From: Syntrophomonas sp. | Lineage (GTDB): Bacteria > Bacillota > Syntrophomonadia > Syntrophomonadales > Syntrophomonadaceae | NCBI GenBank assembly: GCA_003558625.1 | Contig: PWPP01000085.1 | Coordinates: forward strand, 1-6,508 | Direction of reading: 5' to 3' | DNA: 6,508 nucleotides | Shown here: positions 4,982-6,508 of the stretch, in pieces | How positions within the stretch are numbered: position 1 is the stretch's first letter | Layout of the letters: each line of letters begins with the position of its first letter | Program-made: the position numbers and the translations under genes | The notes under the pieces: model-generated | Told to the model about the DNA's origin: nothing | Seen by the model: the letters and a program-made list of their open reading frames with translations, nothing else | The model's database searches: none

Positions 4982-6508
4982 AAGACAGGCTGTTTAATCA
5001 GATCCTGCCCCTGGTCTCCAAACCCGGTCGTTATACCGGTAATGAGTTGAATATGATAAAAAAGGACTGGGAGCAGTCCAAAACCAAAATGGTTTTTGCG
5101 TTTCCTGATGTTTATGAAGTGGGGATGTCTCACTTGGGGGGCAAAATCCTGTACGGTCTTATCAATGAAAACAGCAATCACCTGATGGAGCGGGTTTTTG
5201 CTCCCTGGCCGGATATGGAACACCAGTTAAGAGAAGCGGAAATCCCCCTGTTTTCTCTGGAATCGTTTATGCCATTAAGTTCCTTTGATGTTATTGGGTT
5301 TTCTCTGCAGTATGAATTATCTCTTACCAATATTTTGAACATGTTGGATTTGGCCCGGATCAACCCCTGGGCGCAAAAACGAAAAGAAAAGGATCCGTTA
5401 ATCATTGCCGGGGGGCCCCTGGCTTTCAATCCCGAACCTTATGCCGATTTTTTTGATGTGATTGTTGTGGGCGAAGGTGAAGAAGTGCTTCCCCTGTTGC
5501 TGGATATCATCGGGGAGAATAAGATGATGGGCAAAGCTGATTTGCTGCTAAAGCTGGCAGCCCTGGAGGGGTTGTATGTTCCGTCGTTGTACCGGGTCGA
5601 ATATGAGGAGGACTATAGGATAAAGGAAATGGTGCCCCTGAACCGTCAAGTGCCGCCCCGGGTGCGTAAAAAATTGGTGCGCAATTTTGACCGGGCTTAT
5701 TTTCCAGCCCGGCCGGTATTGCCTTATATAGAAATTGTTCACGACCGTGCCGTTATTGAGGTTATGCGAGGGTGTCACCGGGCCTGCCGTTTTTGCCAGG
5801 CGGGGATGATTTACCGCCCGGTTCGGGAAAAAGCCCGGGAAACCCTGGAAGACCAGGCGCGTCAGCAGTTGTTATCCACCGGTTACGAGGAGATTTCCCT
5901 TTGCTCCCTGAGCACGCTGGATTACTCAGAGGTAGATGCCCTGGTGCCTAATTTGGTGGCAGCATACCGTGATAAAGGGATCGGCCTGTCTTTGCCTTCC
6001 CTGCGGGTAGATGCGTTTTCCATTCATTTAGCCGATGAAGTGCAAAAAGTGCGAAAAACCACGTTAACCCTGGCGCCGGAAGCAGGAACCCAGCGTTTAA
6101 GGAACATCATCAATAAGAATGTAACCGAAGAAGATTTATTTCGTGCTGTGAAAGCAGCATTTCAATCGGGCTGGAAATCGATAAAGCTGTATTTTATGCT
6201 GGGATTGCCGGGAGAGAGCCGGGAAGATATCGAGGGTATTATGGAGTTGTTACGCCGGGTGCGGGATTTAGGCAAACAATATTCCCGGCGACCCGTAGAA
6301 ATCAGGGCAAGTATCGCATTCTTTGTTCCCAAGGCGCATACACCTTTCCAATGGCAGGCCCAGTCAAGCATAGAAAGTTTTGAGGAAAAGAAAAAAATGT
6401 TGTCCTCTATGAAAGCCAGGGGCATGAAACTCAACTTTCATGATGCCCGGGCCAGCTATTTAGAAGGAATCATTGCCCGGGGGGACCGGAGACTGAGCAG
6501 GGTCATCC
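4972..6508 (+). CDS. Uncharacterised B12-binding-like radical SAM protein, TIGR03960-like (3' truncated by window edge)
   Basis: ATG 4972 opens a frame that runs off the window after 512 codons. The start is chosen because the segment just after it (LPLVSKPGRYTGNE, 12-25) is where this family begins. Its ribosome site is weak (GGTGA at 4963-4967). Residues about 38-200 form a B12-binding-like Rossmann domain with PDVYEVGMSHLG (45-56), IIAGGPLAFNPEPYADFFD (144-162) and VVGEGEEVLP (165-174). I see no DxHxxG cobalamin-ligand motif. The radical SAM core begins about 258 with the 4Fe-4S motif CHRACRFC (C268, C272, C275), followed by LTLAPEAGTQRLR (365-377) and KLYFMLGLPGE (405-415). From memory this matches TIGR03960, which is often next to or fused with a TIGR03936 radical-SAM-linked domain and near rng/rplU in Clostridia. 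The substrate is unknown. An adjacent or fused partner is expected just beyond the window. Confidence 0.88.
   Translation, partial: MQLKDRLFNQILPLVSKPGRYTGNELNMIKKDWEQSKTKMVFAFPDVYEVGMSHLGGKILYGLINENSNHLMERVFAPWPDMEHQLREAEIPLFSLESFMPLSSFDVIGFSLQYELSLTNILNMLDLARINPWAQKRKEKDPLIIAGGPLAFNPEPYADFFDVIVVGEGEEVLPLLLDIIGENKMMGKADLLLKLAALEGLYVPSLYRVEYEEDYRIKEMVPLNRQVPPRVRKKLVRNFDRAYFPARPVLPYIEIVHDRAVIEVMRGCHRACRFCQAGMIYRPVREKARETLEDQARQQLLSTGYEEISLCSLSTLDYSEVDALVPNLVAAYRDKGIGLSLPSLRVDAFSIHLADEVQKVRKTTLTLAPEAGTQRLRNIINKNVTEEDLFRAVKAAFQSGWKSIKLYFMLGLPGESREDIEGIMELLRRVRDLGKQYSRRPVEIRASIAFFVPKAHTPFQWQAQSSIESFEEKKKMLSSMKARGMKLNFHDARASYLEGIIARGDRRLSRVI

Overview
The window is a tightly packed, all-plus-strand piece of a bacterial chromosome. 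It holds the rod-shape (elongasome) gene cluster of a Firmicute, most likely a member of the Clostridia close to the Peptococcaceae/Desulfotomaculum group. That placement is inferred from the gene order radC-mreB-mreC-mreD-mrdA, strong AGGAGG ribosome sites, frequent GTG/TTG starts, protein flavour, and a downstream radical SAM gene that in this lineage usually lies on the way to rng-rplU-rpmA. Base composition is moderate and even, and I see no sign of mobile DNA.

Layout. Bases 1-455 are the 3' two-thirds of radC (JAMM/MPN domain). After 21 bases with a strong Shine-Dalgarno come mreB (477-1499), mreC (from 1503 or 1512 to 2354), mreD (2356-2862) and mrdA/PBP2 (2863-4896). Gaps between these four are 0-12 bases, so they are almost certainly cotranscribed and translationally coupled. 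A 75-base spacer (4897-4971) follows, containing only a doubtful 26-codon ORF. The window then ends inside a radical SAM gene (4972 to beyond 6508) of an uncharacterised family with an N-terminal B12-binding-like domain. No RNA gene, CRISPR array, insertion sequence, clear promoter or terminator was found, and no gene-free stretch exceeds 75 bases.

How the genes work together. MreB filaments under the membrane, with MreC and MreD spanning it, position and activate PBP2, the transpeptidase that cross-links lateral-wall peptidoglycan. The partner glycosyltransferase RodA is not in the window. RadC and the radical SAM protein are conserved neighbours with no established role in this process.

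The most notable points are: the absence of minCDE, rodA and spoIVFA/FB between mrdA and the radical SAM gene, where relatives usually carry them; a charged helical insertion in the PBP2 transpeptidase domain; a possible Cys3His metal site in PBP2; and the uncharacterised radical SAM protein. None of these amounts to a clearly new system. Most of the window is ordinary core-genome content.
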